This document shows positions 21,669-33,004 of a DNA stretch of 64,000 nt, in pieces. The notes under the pieces are model-generated. The model saw only the letters and a program-made list of their open reading frames with translations, was not told the origin of the DNA and did no database searches. A program made the position numbers and the translations under genes. The stretch covers positions 19,460,727 through 19,524,726 of the forward strand of contig OX419762.1 in the NCBI GenBank assembly GCA_948567375.1, given 5' to 3'. The stretch is from Lunularia cruciata. Lineage: Eukaryota > Streptophyta > Marchantiopsida > Lunulariales > Lunulariaceae. Every line of letters starts with the position of its first letter. Positions within the stretch are counted from its first letter, which is position 1.

Positions 21669-21880
21669 GATTATAGATGTAACTTTGGAGGTGGAGGAAG
21701 AAGAAGTTGAGGAAGAAGGAGATTACAAAGATGAGTACTAGGAAGAAGAATAATGATCCTTTATCTTTTAATGGTCTATAATATGATTTGAAGAGGAGAG
21801 CAATATATAGATATGCAATTAGCTCCAATTAGAGCAAGAACCAAGATGAAATAACACATTGACTCAAAGTACCTCCAAAG

Positions 21881-22613
21881 TGCAGTACTCCAAGGACAAG
21901 AGAAGAGAGAAAACATAGATTTCACACTCAATCATCCAATGCCCCAAAGGAGCACCTTCTCTTTATTATATAGACAAAGGAGATCTCCTCCAAGGAAGCT
22001 CCACCATAGGATTAGGCACATAGATAGGTGACATGTCAGAAAGTTCTGCCCTTGGATTACTTACTTGGATGGGTGACATGTTGATCTTGATCCTATCTGG
22101 TTGGTCAAACATGCTTTGACCAAAGGGAATCTTTTAGGGAATCTTCTTGTAGGAATCTCAAAATCACATGGGTGAGGTATCGTTGGAAAGATCTTGATGA
22201 GACAAACAAGAAGGAGAGAATGCAAGCCTTTACTCCATTAGGGGGGGTAGCACATTTTAAGGCCTAATTCATTAATTTAGGTCTCAAAAATTGGCTTCAA
22301 AGATTTCAAGCATATTTTGGTTCCAACTCTATTAGTGGAAGTCCTCTTTTGGTGATAAATCTTTTTGATCTATTTATTCCATCATGTATAACATCATTCT
22401 AGATGTTACCAAACCAATTCTCACCTTTAAATCATATGTCTAGCTATTGGTTCTAAGGTTTTTAAGTCTATTTTGGTTTTTGCCCTATAAGTAGAAGTAC
22501 TCTTTTGGTGATACTTCTATTTGATCTATTTTTTCCATCATGTATAACATCATTCCTGATGTTACCAAACCAAATTTCACATTGAGATCATATTGGTAGC
22601 TCTTGGTATTGCA
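21881..22613 (-). mobile_element. Solo LTR, family LTR-A, copy 2 (long form)
   Basis: 733 bp from TGCAGTACTCC to GGTATTGCA, the reverse complement of the LTR at 30996-31736 along its full length. Flanking 5-mers CAAAG (21876-21880) and CCAAG (22614-22618) match at 4 of 5 positions, consistent with an aged target duplication. A segment of about 156 bp carrying GATGTTACCAAACCAA and AGTACTCTTTTGGTGATA-like words occurs twice in tandem (ends near 22423 and 22579). No internal element sequence is attached, so this is an LTR-LTR recombination product. Confidence 0.75.
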
Positions 22614-23372
22614 CCAAGCCCCTACCAAGAAGATAATGCACTCAAAGACAAGCAAGTGGGGACCAAAGAAGAACAATCAACTTACTCTCCATAGCTAGCA
22701 TCCTTCTTTGCTAGCATCATTATGGCTGAATCATACTCTCCATGTGAGATCTCCACCAAACAAACCTTTAAAAGATTACAATTCCTACTTTGAATTAAGA
22801 TTTCTTTATATTACTATATCTATAGAGATGTCAAGAAACTAGTGTATCACTAGTCAGCTCAATGAAAATACCAAGTTCTTTTAGAGCACTCAAATTCTTC
22901 ATATTGAAGGCAAAATAACCTATGTGTCTCCTCAAGAACCTCTAAACTCTTTATCTCTAATAAGCTCTAATGTTTGGCTCCTAAGTATCCTCTATAACCA
23001 CTATAGAGGTGGAAGATGCATTGATTGGTTATAACACTATGACCTTGGGAGTAAAATTATCATACCTCCAATTACAAGTGTCCACAACCTCAAAATGAAA
23101 GCTCTTTCTACTTTGGCTGCAAGTTCTACACATCATCTAACTTTATCCCAAGTAGACCATCCTCACCTAGATGTACTCCTAGTAAACCATTCTCATTAGT
23201 AGTCATTTTGTTGTATACTAAGCATACTCTACCCACTTGTTCTCATATTCCTTAGCATATTCATAAATCTTTTTGATAGGCACAAAGCTCATAATCCTTA
23301 CAATTATTTGCCCAATCATATCAAAAGAGTCTCTTTGATATGATTTGGCATGCAAAGGTCTTTAATACTTTG
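22614..23372. other. Flank of Gypsy-1, no gene recognised
   Basis: No recognisable coding or repeat signal. This is the left flank of the Gypsy-1 insertion and should be contiguous, without the element, with 27259 onwards. Confidence 0.4.
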
Positions 23373-23779
23373 TGTAACAATATGGAGTTTAGCGACAAAG
23401 TTAGTCGGGCTTGCAAAGTAGCACATAAGACAAATTAGCCTAGAATATTCTGGAAGTATCTAGGAAGCTTCTTTGGAAGCTTCGCTTGCACCTCAAGTAA
23501 GTAGCTTCTAGAAGGAGACTTTTAGAAGCTTCCAACTAGCTTAGTTTGCATGCCAAGTAGGCGGCTTCTAGAAGGAAGCTTCTTGAGAAGTTTCCTAGTT
23601 AACTTGGCTTGCACTCTAAGAAAGCTTCTTGAGAAGTTTCTCAAGGGCCTTGTATGCTACCTATATATACCAAAGCCAAAGCTCATGCTAGGTATTTGGA
23701 GTTTTCCCACATTCAAGTGTCCAAATGTGAGTTTCCATTTTTCTATTTCTCTCCTTGGTCTTGGTCTTGGTCTTTTACA
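23373..23779 (+). repeat. Gypsy-1 5' LTR
   Basis: 407 bp, TGTAACAATATGG to TCTTTTACA. It contains several GAAGCTTC-type palindromes upstream of a CTATATATA box (about 23662). It differs from the 3' LTR by one extra TTGGTC unit near its end. Confidence 0.92.
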
Positions 23780-23780
23780 T

Positions 23781-23792
23781 TGGTATCAGAGC
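23781..23792 (+). other. Gypsy-1 primer binding site (tRNA-iMet)
   Basis: TGGTATCAGAGC starts one base after the LTR end. It is the standard plant retrotransposon site complementary to the 3' end of initiator methionine tRNA. Confidence 0.95.
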
Positions 23793-23999
23793 AGGAATGA
23801 GATGGATGGAATTTATGGACCACCAAATCCACTTCCGCCAAACCGTTGGGATTTTCATGTCTAGATATTACCCAAGCATTGCTTTACACAATTCATCACC
23901 TCATGCTTTGGGTAAGATTTTCTACATATGATCATCGATGTGTTGTATCTATGTGTTAATCAATTAGTAAATTGTGAGTAGTAGCATAGAGTAGTAGCT

Positions 24000-24910
24000 A
24001 TGGCGGCAATATCAAATGTTATCCTTGCGATGTAGCATCAAATCAAACACCTTACTTGATTGTTGGATGAATGAGATCAACAACAACGAGAACATATAGA
24101 GAGAGCACCATTCCGAGATGGAGAAGATTATATTCAATTTCCAAAACCCAAGGTGTTTGAAGGCAAGAATCTTCTGGGTACAGTGGAGAATTTTGTGTTT
24201 GATTGCAAACATTAATTTGAAGCCACCAATCTTGAAGATGAACTGAAATAGATTCTCTTCTAGCCAATTGGATGGTGTGGCAAAAATTTGGTGGTGATTC
24301 CAAGTGGAGCAAGCTGAACGACAGATTGTTGTACCAATCTTGACATGGACAAAATTCAAGGATGTAATAATTGAATGGTTGATTTCAAACTATAAATGTC
24401 ACTCAAGCCGCACAAGATAAATTGGCAGAGTTGAAGCAGATTGGCTCAATAAGAGGCTACATCACACAATTTCAAAACATCATCATGCAAATTCCAAATA
24501 TATAAGAAAGAGAAGTTCAGGATCAATTTGTGCGGGGATTGAAGTCACAAACCAAATTGATGGTGACCCTATGCGAACCACAAAACATAGAAGAAGCCAT
24601 GCAATTGGTTGAGCGCTTTGATTCCTTAGTTGCAACAACTTGGTCTTGACCTCAACTTACACCAAGCTTATCAGTACAATACGCACGGGTGGAAGAAATT
24701 ACACCAATGGAGATTGATGCTATCCAACGGAGGCCACTTGGTGCAACAGATAGAGAAAGATTGCAACAAAATGGAGGTTTTTTTTATTGTTGCCAAGTTG
24801 GACATTGCATTGTTGAATGTCCACATAGGAATGGATGACCTCAACAAGTTGCCCAGATGGAGTTTGCAGAACCCAATGATCAAGGAAACAAAGAATCTCA
24901 ATAAGAGATT
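24000..24910 (+). pseudogene. Gypsy-1 gag remnant
   Basis: The frame opens at ATG 24000 (MAAISNVILAM) and follows the gag of Gypsy-2 in several frames. It keeps the capsid-like stretch ending IEEAMQLVERFDSLVATTW (about 24587-24643) and a CCHC zinc-knuckle relic in which the first Cys has become Phe (FFYCCQVGHCIVECP, about 24780-24825). Stops include a TGA at 24057-24059 and another at 24647-24649, both present at the same codons in Gypsy-2. The product would have formed the virus-like particle. Confidence 0.8.
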
Positions 24911-24959
24911 TCAAGCTGCAAGTGGGAGCTTGATTAGTTCCAATGGGATTGAAGGTTCA

Positions 24960-25300
24960 ACCTATGCAAGTTTCCTTCACTTCACTTGCAAGGTACAATA
25001 TCTAATTGGGGTTGTAGGATTTTGGTTGATTCTGGAAGTTCAGAGAATTGCATGTCTATGCAAGTAGTAAAGGAATTGGGTATTCCTATCAAGCCAATGA
25101 TTGGAAGTAGTTTGATGATAGCGGATGGTAGGAAGGGTTCTGCATTCTGCACCTCGCATCCTGTTACCTTCAAGATTGGGAAGGAGTATTTGGAGTGTAT
25201 GAGGTTTGTAGTGACACCTCTACACTATGATATCATTATGGGTCTACCTTAGCTTGAACTTCATAAGGTTCAATTTGATTGGACCCGATGCCAAATTCAA
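24960..25300 (+). pseudogene. Gypsy-1 retropepsin-type protease remnant
   Basis: CRILVDSGSSENC (about 25012-25050) carries the DSG active-site triad of LTR-retrotransposon aspartic proteases. ADGRKGSAF and HYDIIMGLP follow, the latter being the conserved C-terminal G-L-P/W element. A TAG follows GLP at about 25250. The active site itself is intact here, unlike in Gypsy-2. Confidence 0.8.
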
Positions 25301-25372
25301 GTACAACACCAAGGTATGAATTTCCGATTAGGTTGTCTAGCATCTCTGAGTAAGACACCTAAGAATAGTCAG

Positions 25373-25552
25373 TCCCAAGATGGGAAATTTGTCGAGAAGG
25401 TAGCCATAGAGCAAACCTTGAAGGGAGTGGAGTCCCAAGATGGGAAGTTTGCCAAGAAGGCAACCATGGAGCAAGCTTGGAAGAGAGATGAGTCCTTGGA
25501 AGAGAAGTTGGTTAGTAAAGTAGCCATAGAGTAAGCTTTGGAGGAAGATAAG
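25373..25552 (+). repeat. 60-bp coding repeat, three units (protease-RT linker)
   Basis: Three tandem 60-bp units start at 25373, 25433 and 25493 and encode 20-residue repeats beginning SQDGKF or SLEEKL and ending near KRDE. The same three units occur at the homologous place in Gypsy-2. Confidence 0.85.
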
Positions 25553-25639
25553 TCTATATTTGTGGTGTGGATCAAGCTGATTGCACAAGAACAATTGGAG
25601 GAAGGCCAAGAGCCTCATCAAGCAATGGTTGATTAGATA

Positions 25640-26430
25640 GTTCAGGAGTTTGTAGACGTGTTTCTAGATGATCTACCAAAGGGATTACCCTTTGATTGCG
25701 GTATGCACTTCGAGATTGAGTTATTGCTAAGGAGTACTCTAATGAGCAGACCAATCTATCGGCTCTCACCAAAGGAGTTAGAGGAATTTGGAGGAGTTAC
25801 AAACAACACTTATAGAATTGTTGGAGAAGGACTTCATACAATATAGTACCTCTCCTTGGGGAGCACCGACACTATTTGTTACAAAGAAGGATAGAAGACT
25901 TTGTTTTTGTATTGATTACCGTGGGCTTACTAAGCAAATTGTGAAGAATGCATATCCCTTGCCTTCGATTGATGACTTGCTTGATCAACTAAGTGGAGCA
26001 CACTACTTTTCCAAGTTGGATCTTTGCAGTGGCTATTGGAAAATTCCTATTGATAGAAAGGATGTGCAAAAGACTGCATTTTGTACAAGGTATGGGCATT
26101 TTGAGTGGAGAGTTCTACCTTTTGAACTCACTAATGCTCTAGAAGTCTTCATGGATCAGATGCATCGGGTGTTGGATAGACTATTTGATCGGTCCGTGGT
26201 GGTGTTCTTGGATGATATCTTAATTTATAGTAAGATAGAGGCAAAACATGTGAATCATGTGCAAGAAGTCCTAAGATGACTACAACAATAGAAATTTTAC
26301 TACAAGAAGTCGAAGTGTGCCTTTTGGCAGAAGGAGGTTACCTTCTTGGGTCATAAGATCTCATCAGAGGGGATCAAGATGGAAGAAGAAAAAATCAAGG
26401 CCATTACTGATTGGCCTACCCCGAAGGATG
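25640..26430 (+). pseudogene. Gypsy-1 reverse transcriptase remnant
   Basis: The frame 25788-26279 retains a Ty3/gypsy reverse transcriptase core: [58 protein letters not shown], and the catalytic box [11 protein letters not shown] (about 26197-26230). A one-base change of frame near 25786 separates it from the upstream [12 protein letters not shown] segment, and a TGA follows VLR at 26277. After VTFLGHKISSEGIKM the frame runs into the deletion joint at 26437. Confidence 0.9.
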
Positions 26431-26431
26431 T

Positions 26432-26918
26432 TACAGAAGTTTGTAATCTTGCCCCTAATTGGATAGGACCCTTTGATATCACCCAAATTATCTCTCTTGT
26501 TACTTATTGACTTGCCTTGCCTTGTCATATGCATATCCATCTTGTCTTTCATGTTTCCAAGTTGAAACCCTTTGTTCCTAACCCCTCTTCCTTTTCCTCT
26601 TGAGTCCAATCTCCCACTCTTCCTGTCCCTATCAATGATCATGAGGAGTACAAAGTTGATCGTATCCTTGCACGTTGCCATATTCAACGAGGCTGTTGCC
26701 AAAATATTGAGTACAAGGTCCTTTGGAATGGATATTCCCTTCATGATGCCACATGGGAACCTCTTTCTTACCTCTAGAATGCACAAATGGCCATCCAAGA
26801 ATTCGAAGCTTCATTGGCAACGAGGACGTCACCAACTAGCAGCGGAGGAATATGCAACAATATAGAGTTTAGCGACAAAATTAGTCGGGCTTACAAAGTA
26901 GCACATAAGAAAAATTAG
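26432..26918 (+). pseudogene. Gypsy-1 integrase C-terminus with chromodomain
   Basis: The sequence resumes at LAPNWIGPFDITQI, then HVSKLKPF, then a chromodomain (about 26636-26775) with EYKVDRILARCHIQRG, EYKVLWNGY and DATWEP. Chromodomains mark the chromovirus branch of Ty3/gypsy and are thought to steer integration to particular chromatin. The frame runs past the purine tract into the 3' LTR and ends at TAG 26916-26918, the same codon used in Gypsy-2. It carries stops (for example after the RT joint and after TWEPLS). Confidence 0.8.
26841..26850 (+). other. Gypsy-1 polypurine tract
   Basis: AGCGGAGGAA lies two bases before the 3' LTR, where plus-strand priming occurs in LTR retrotransposons. 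The matching site in Gypsy-2 reads GGCGGGGGAA. Confidence 0.8.
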
Positions 26919-27253
26919 CCTAGAATATTCTGGAAGTATCTAGGAAGCTTCTTTGGAAGCTTTGCTTGCACCTCAAGTAAGTAGCTTCTAGAAGGAAGCT
27001 TCTAGAAGCTTCCAACTAGCTTAGCTTGCACGCCAAGTAGGCAGCTTCTAGAAGGAAGTTTCTTGAGAAGCTTCCTAGTTAACTTGGCTTGCACTCTAAG
27101 AAAGCTTCTTGAGAAGCTTCTCAAGGGCCTTGTATGCTACCTATAAATACCAAAGCCAAAGCTCATGCTAGGCATTTGTAGTTTTCCTTCATTCAAGTGT
27201 CCCAATGTGAGTTTCCATTCTCCTATTTCTCTCCTCGGTCTTGGTCTTTTACA
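26853..27253 (+). repeat. Gypsy-1 3' LTR
   Basis: 401 bp, TGCAACAATATAGAG to TCTTTTACA, followed directly by the target duplication CTTTG. It carries a perfect four-unit heat-shock-element-like palindrome at 26994-27013 and a TATAAATA box at 27142-27149. Confidence 0.92.
26994..27013 (+). promoter_or_regulatory. Perfect four-unit heat-shock-element-like palindrome in LTR
   Basis: GGAAGCTTCTAGAAGCTTCC fits nGAAnnTTCnnGAAnnTTCn exactly, the binding pattern of heat shock transcription factors, and is a perfect 20-bp palindrome. It lies about 130 bp upstream of the LTR TATA box. Heat response is inferred, not shown. Confidence 0.6.
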
Positions 27254-27258
27254 CTTTG

Positions 27259-29460
27259 GATCTTTGAGTAGGATATCATCAATTGCTGATCAAGAGGAGG
27301 ACAAGGCAAAAGTAATAGTCTGGGATATTGATCTTCATGACAAGGATGTATTTTATCCATGGTGGTTCTTACCATTTGGGTAAAAGAACTCTCTTGTCAA
27401 GTTTTAGAGAGTCATGGATAAGATCCCTGCCAAATTGGATCAATCAAAGGACAACCATTCTAGGTTCATAAAAATTGGAGTACAATGGGGCTTGGAGTAA
27501 TGCTTACTCAACAAAATAATGAGAAGAAGGTGTTTGTGGTGGCCTATGCTAGTCACTCCAAAAATTTAGTAGAGGCTAAGTACAATTCTTATGAGATAGA
27601 ATGTTTAATTATAGTATAAGAAATTACACATTTCTAATGTTACTTGTTTGAAAACCCCTTCATTCTCATCATTGATCATGAACCACTAAAATGGTTGATG
27701 GATTTTAACAAGCTTTAAAGGAAGCTTGCATGATGCATATTGGTTTACATGAGTATGATATCATAAATTTTGAGTGGTGAGCTATGATGCAAATTGGTTG
27801 AATAGATCATGTTGATTGGTACATGGTTCCATGTGCCAACCAACAATGATCAGACAGAATCATGTGAGGTGGATGAGGATATGGTATTGAGTTGGCACAT
27901 ATTTGCCTTTTGTGTACTTTGACTAGGGCTTTGGTGGTGTCTCTCTCATTACAAATAAGTGGGGTTATTGAGATCTTAGATCTAAAGAGTGGAGATCTTG
28001 GTATGGTCAGCAAGATATTCATGATGATGCATTGGTGATGGACCATCTTCATATTGGTATTATGGGTGGCACAATTAGTGCTAAGAAGAGAGATTGTAAT
28101 TCAACAAGCAAAATAGTTTAGATTAGAGTGCAAGCATATTTTTTGCATATGGGAGGATGGTAGAGTGAAAATAGTACCTCTTCCACCTTAAAGACCACAA
28201 TTGGTACAACATGATCATGAGGAGTAAGGATATTTTGGAGTGAAGCAGACATATAAATTACTTCAAAGTCAATATTAGTTGATGGTATGCAAACCAAAGT
28301 ACAATATTTTGCTACAATATGTGTGGTTTTTGATCAAGTTAGAGTATCATTTAATGCTCCATTGCCACAATTACACCCATTGCTTGTCATGGAGTTGGGT
28401 TACCATTGCAGTTTAGACTTTGCTAGATCTTACCTTTGACTATGAGAAATCATTTGTACATTTTGGTTATGGTAGAACACTTTTCTAAGTGGATTGAGTT
28501 GATGGCACTTCTTGACAATTCCAATGAACGTACAACTTATTTGTTCTTAGATTGAGTTCTTAGTAGTCTTAGTGCACCAATTGAGGTCTTTATTGATCAA
28601 GATATAGAGTTCTTGGAAGAGTTTTAGGTCTTGTGTGACAAAGCCTTGATTGATCACCATATGACATCTTGAGATCACCTTGAGGTAGATAGTTTGGCAC
28701 AAAGAGTTGTTCAGATAATAAAGAGAGGATTGTATAAGTATGATTTGCAATGAGGCCACTTGGGAGATTGGGATCTCTAGTTACCTTGGTTGGCTAAAGG
28801 CTATTGGTTCAGTCAACAAGTCTCCTTACCATCCTTCTCTCCCTACATCTTTCTTTACAGACAAGATCCAAATTTACTTGTAGCCATTCATCATGATGTT
28901 ACTATAGTTTTGGACTTGGATGATCTTGATATATGAATGAGTACATGTTCTATAAAAGTAAAGACCTTTTGGAAAGTGATTTCAATAGCCTTTGAAAACT
29001 TGGGATATTGCTCAACATAGGGATATCTTACAATATGCAATTATTCAAGGGAGAAGATATAGACCTTTGATCTATCAATTTCATCCTAGTGATTATGTAT
29101 ATCTATAGTAGACTACACCAAGGACTCTTGATATGACTATAGGGTGTAATATTTTGAGATTTTGCCTTCCAAAATCCTCATGTTTGAAGGACATGACGGT
29201 GTTGTTTGGAAAGATTATGTACATAATTGTGTGTCATGTCATCTTCTATAGCATGATGTGCCCAGGCTTGGTAGTTGTACAAGCAAGCTTGTGGTGTATG
29301 TTATGTAATTCTACTTGTAGAGCTACTACTATGTTGGTGTGTGATAACTATTTAAGAGGATGGTATATGGTATAGTTGACTCCTACCCTTATGGTGTTCC
29401 TCAAGAGCAATGGTTATGTTCTCAACAACTTAGCTAGTTCATTCCTTAGGAGGTATAGAT
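27259..29460 (+). pseudogene. Gypsy-3: RNase H, integrase and PHD-finger-like end of another Ty3/gypsy lineage
   Basis: Recognisable pieces in order and orientation: RNase H (GLGVMLTQQN, FVVAYASHSKNLVEAKYNSYE, IIDHEPLKWLMDF; about 27488-27710); the integrase zinc region (KIVPLPP, VQHDHEE, GYFGVKQTYKLLQSQY; about 28160-28280); the integrase distal part (LAKGYWFSQQVSLPSFSPY, about 28795-28850); AQHRDILQYAII and RRYRPLIYQFHPSDYVYL (about 29010-29108); and a C-terminal zinc-finger-like end (LWCMLCNSTC, TTMLVCDNYLRGWYM; about 29290-29370). It differs from Gypsy-1/2 in every motif and has no chromodomain. Many stops and frameshifts make it dead. Its LTRs are not found. Gypsy-1 lies at its left edge. 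Family assignment is from memory of similar plant polyproteins. Confidence 0.7.
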
Positions 29461-30995
29461 TGCAAACAAGTGACTTATAGTGGGGCATGATAACACCTAA
29501 CCTCTTGGTCTTTGCCCACCATAGTGCATACCATATACTTGGAGTAGATGGATATTTGGTGTTGAAGAGACCAAACCACCAATTAGGAGGTGATTGTGGC
29601 ACTTTAGAGTTTTAGTGTGACTTCTTACATGAGTTGTGCTATAGTGTATGATGTTATGTATGTTGTGTATTGATATATATTTGCATGAGAAAAGAGACCA
29701 CCCCTCTTTTAAGATCAACTCACCACTCAAGTCCAATCCCTACCATTGTTGAGGAAATCTATGATTCACTCTTAACTCCTAGCTCAATTCCAATCTACTG
29801 TACAAAACAAGCATCTCTCATGACTCCTATTGCCACTCTAATGATGAAGTCTGTAGAGGTAGTGCGCACTCTTGACTTCCAACTCAATTCCAAGCACCAA
29901 AACATGTTGAGTTCTTCTCACCACTTGAACCTCACAACTAACACCTAATTACCCCCATTGACCCTTGTCCAATTTTCCTTTATCAATTTTTGAGATGTGC
30001 TTTATTAAATCCTAAGCCTAATTCTCCAAAACCTACTATATACACCTATTTAATTCCCTATCCATTATTTATCCCTTTGTTGCCAATTTGCAGATTTAGT
30101 GAATCCCAAGTAGATTTTATTGCTAAATGATCTTTCACTTGTAATTGCTTCACTAAGTTCACTCTTTCTTACAAATTACTTGCTATCCTCTAAATAAAGG
30201 CAATTGTTAAAATTGTAATGCTTCTTTGTGCAAGTAAAATTTCTGGCCCAATTTTATATATCTCTAGTAAGTGTACTTAAGGGGTTTCAAATTGGGCTAT
30301 TTTGGGTTTGTAAAGAATTCAAAAACTTAGTTCATAGTCTATTTCCAAAAAAAATTATGATAGATGTGTGAATGGTAGTGTGCTTTATAGTATGTGGCCT
30401 ATAGCCATAATCCACAATGTCATAAAAATTGTAACTTGTGGAAGTCTTATGGGTCAACAAATTAATGGGGTATTTGTAAACATTCATAAGACCAATAATG
30501 GATTACATTTGAAATGTGAGGACATGGCACTGACAAGGTTCAAAGGGTGTCTTAGTGGATATAGCTAAGAATGAACATTTTAACACCTACAAGAAACATG
30601 AGCTTTACCATATGTCAATATGTGCTACTCCTTGTGGCTCAACATTTTGACCCCACAATACCCACAAAAAATTTCAACATAATTGTGATTTTCTATTTCT
30701 ATTGCTCCTTGCTGCTCAACTTTTTCTCCTTGTTGCTTGATATCATATATTGCTCCCATTTTCAAGAATCATGCAATAGATTGATAATTGAAAATATTTT
30801 TATAGGAAAATTGTAAAGATAATGCACACCACTCTCAAGTTGGATATAGAGGGATTTGATGATGAATTAAAATTAAGTATGGATGAGTGGGCCATAGGAG
30901 CTTTGTTGACAATGAAGAAACCAATGTTGAATTTGAAATTGACTTGTTTGTAAACTGGTGGGAATTTATTCACATTAGCACATATCTCAGCCTAC
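29461..30995. other. Intergenic repeat DNA, no gene recognised
   Basis: Short frames only (for example 29670-29948, 30368-30568), none with a recognisable motif. This is the left flank of the solo LTR at 30996. Confidence 0.4.
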
Positions 30996-31736
30996 TGTAA
31001 CACCAAGGGTTAGTCATATGATCTAGATGTGAAATTCGGTTTGGTAACATCTCGAATGATGTTATACATGGTGGTCAAAATAGATCAGATAGAAGTATCA
31101 CCAAAAGAATACTTCTACTAATAGGGCAGAAACCAAAATAGACTTGAGAACCTTAGAACCAATAGCTAGACATATGATTTAAAGGTGAGAATTGGTTTGG
31201 TAACATCTAGAAGGATGTTACATGTGATGGACTAAACAGATAAGAAAGAGGTATCACCAAAAGGGGACTTCTACTAATAGAGTAGGATCCAAAATATGCC
31301 TGAAATCTTTGAAGGCAATTTCGGAGGCCTAAACGGATGAATTAGGCCTAAAAAATGTGTAGATTCCTCCCCCCCCCCAAAAGGAAAGGCTGGCCTTCCC
31401 TCCCCCTGGTTTGTCTCGTCGAGAGCTTTCCAACGGTACCTTACTCATGTGATTTTGAGATTCCTATAGGAAGATTCCCTAAAAGATTCCCTTCGGTTAA
31501 AGCTCATTTGACCAACCAGATAGGACCTAGACCAGACAGGTCACCCATCCAAGTAAGTAATCCAAGGGTGGAGCTTGCTGACATGTCACCTATCTGTGTC
31601 CCTAATCCTATGGTGGAGCTTCCTTGGAGGAGATCCTCTTTGTCTATATAATAAAGAGAAGGTGCTCCCTTGGGGCATCGAATGTTTGAGTGTGCAATCT
31701 GTGTTTTCTCTCTTCTCTTGTCCTTGGAGTATTACA
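30996..31736 (+). mobile_element. Solo LTR, family LTR-A, copy 3 (long form)
   Basis: 741 bp from TGTAACACCAAGGG to GGAGTATTACA, flanked by a perfect 5-bp duplication CCTAC (30991-30995 and 31737-31741). It is the best-preserved copy of the family and sets its ends. Two tandem units of about 155 bp begin at 31031 and 31186, each with TTGGTAACATC and TATCACCAAAAG words. A run of nine or more C lies near 31367, and a TATATAATA box near 31645 fits a promoter. No primer site or coding sequence follows it. Confidence 0.88.
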
Positions 31737-33004
31737 CCTACAAATAAAAATATTTTTTTCCATTGATTTATTTGCAAACTATTTTCATGTTCTTGAACCT
31801 AGCATGTTCAAAAGTCCAATGTGCATGGAAATAGGATCCTTCTTTGCTGTAGTGGAAATCATAAAAGATCATTCAATTTTCTCTTCAAAATCTAAGGGGA
31901 AAATTTAGATTCTTGTTGAGCTTCAAATAGAAGTGGCACTTTATTGCTTTGGACATAGTGGAAATGGGGGCACAATTCTAAGAGAAGTGAACCTTTGAGA
32001 GGTAAATATCAGCCCTACTACAATATTTAAAAAGAGAGTCATAGCAGCTATGTTATCCATCATGTCAAGAGAGTTTTAATGGCCAAATAAAGAAAAGAGA
32101 ATATAAATATCATCTGCCTTTGCATTGAAAGTATTCCCAAGATGTGTTAGATTGGTAGATATGGTTCTAGTCACTCTTGCTCAAAGACCCAGAATAGATG
32201 GTGAAACATACTATAACAAGAAGAGATCCTTCTCACTAAATGGCTGAAAAATCTATGATTACTAAAGAAGGATGCTTCATTTTGCAGGAGGTAAGACCCA
32301 CAAATATCATCACTCATAGGATAATCACAAGCTAGTTTGTAGTGGTTTGCTATATTTCCTTGCAATATAATTTGTCTTCTTGTATTGTATCCCATTTTCC
32401 ATTGTATTAGTGTTGATTGGTTTCTTGGTTCATTTGTGATTGAAATGTTGGGCTCATGTCATAATATGACATGTTGAAGAAGTCCATTCTTTGGACAAAT
32501 CTAAATCAAAGAGATGCATAAAACTCTCTTACCTCCACAAATATTTAGTTGCAAATTTTGGGTACAAGTGTATTATTGCATTTAGATCTAACCTTCAAAA
32601 TATCTTGCATGGTGGACACCCAAGACTGAATGAGTTAATAATTTAATAGAATAGCATATGGAAAATGCATATTTTATGAAATGGATATTTGCTTGTATTA
32701 TTTTGCATAACTTCGTGATTAATAGATGCAACACTTGGGAATTGGAGGAGGAAGATTTTGATTATAACCTAGATGAAAGGAACTAATATGAACACATTGC
32801 TAGGGAATTTTTAAGAAAAATTTTTATGGAGAAATATTTGGAGTTCAATAAGAGACAAAGTGGTTCTTTGTGTCCAAGATAGAATGAATAAAGTCTCTTT
32901 TACTATGCACTTATAAATTTTTGTGCTATGGTATGGTGTGCACCCTATGGAATAAGCTGAATTTTGTGTTTACAATTGGGTACAAGCAGTTGATTGGAAT
33001 ACTT
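31737..33004. other. AT-rich DNA, no gene recognised
   Basis: No coding or repeat signal that I can assign on either strand. Confidence 0.4.

Larger units (their letters stand above)
23373..27253 (+). mobile_element. Gypsy-1: Ty3/gypsy chromovirus with internal deletion
   Basis: A 3881-bp element with two LTRs (23373-23779 and 26853-27253), an initiator-tRNA-Met primer site right after the 5' LTR, a purine tract before the 3' LTR, and a perfect 5-bp target duplication CTTTG (23368-23372 and 27254-27258). Gag, protease, reverse transcriptase and a C-terminal chromodomain are recognisable. RNase H and most of the integrase are missing, removed by a deletion of about 1.7 kb at 26437-26440. Stops and frame changes throughout show that it is inactive. 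The LTRs differ at about two dozen positions, mostly transitions, plus one 6-bp TTGGTC unit, so it inserted earlier than Gypsy-2 of the same family. Confidence 0.92.
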
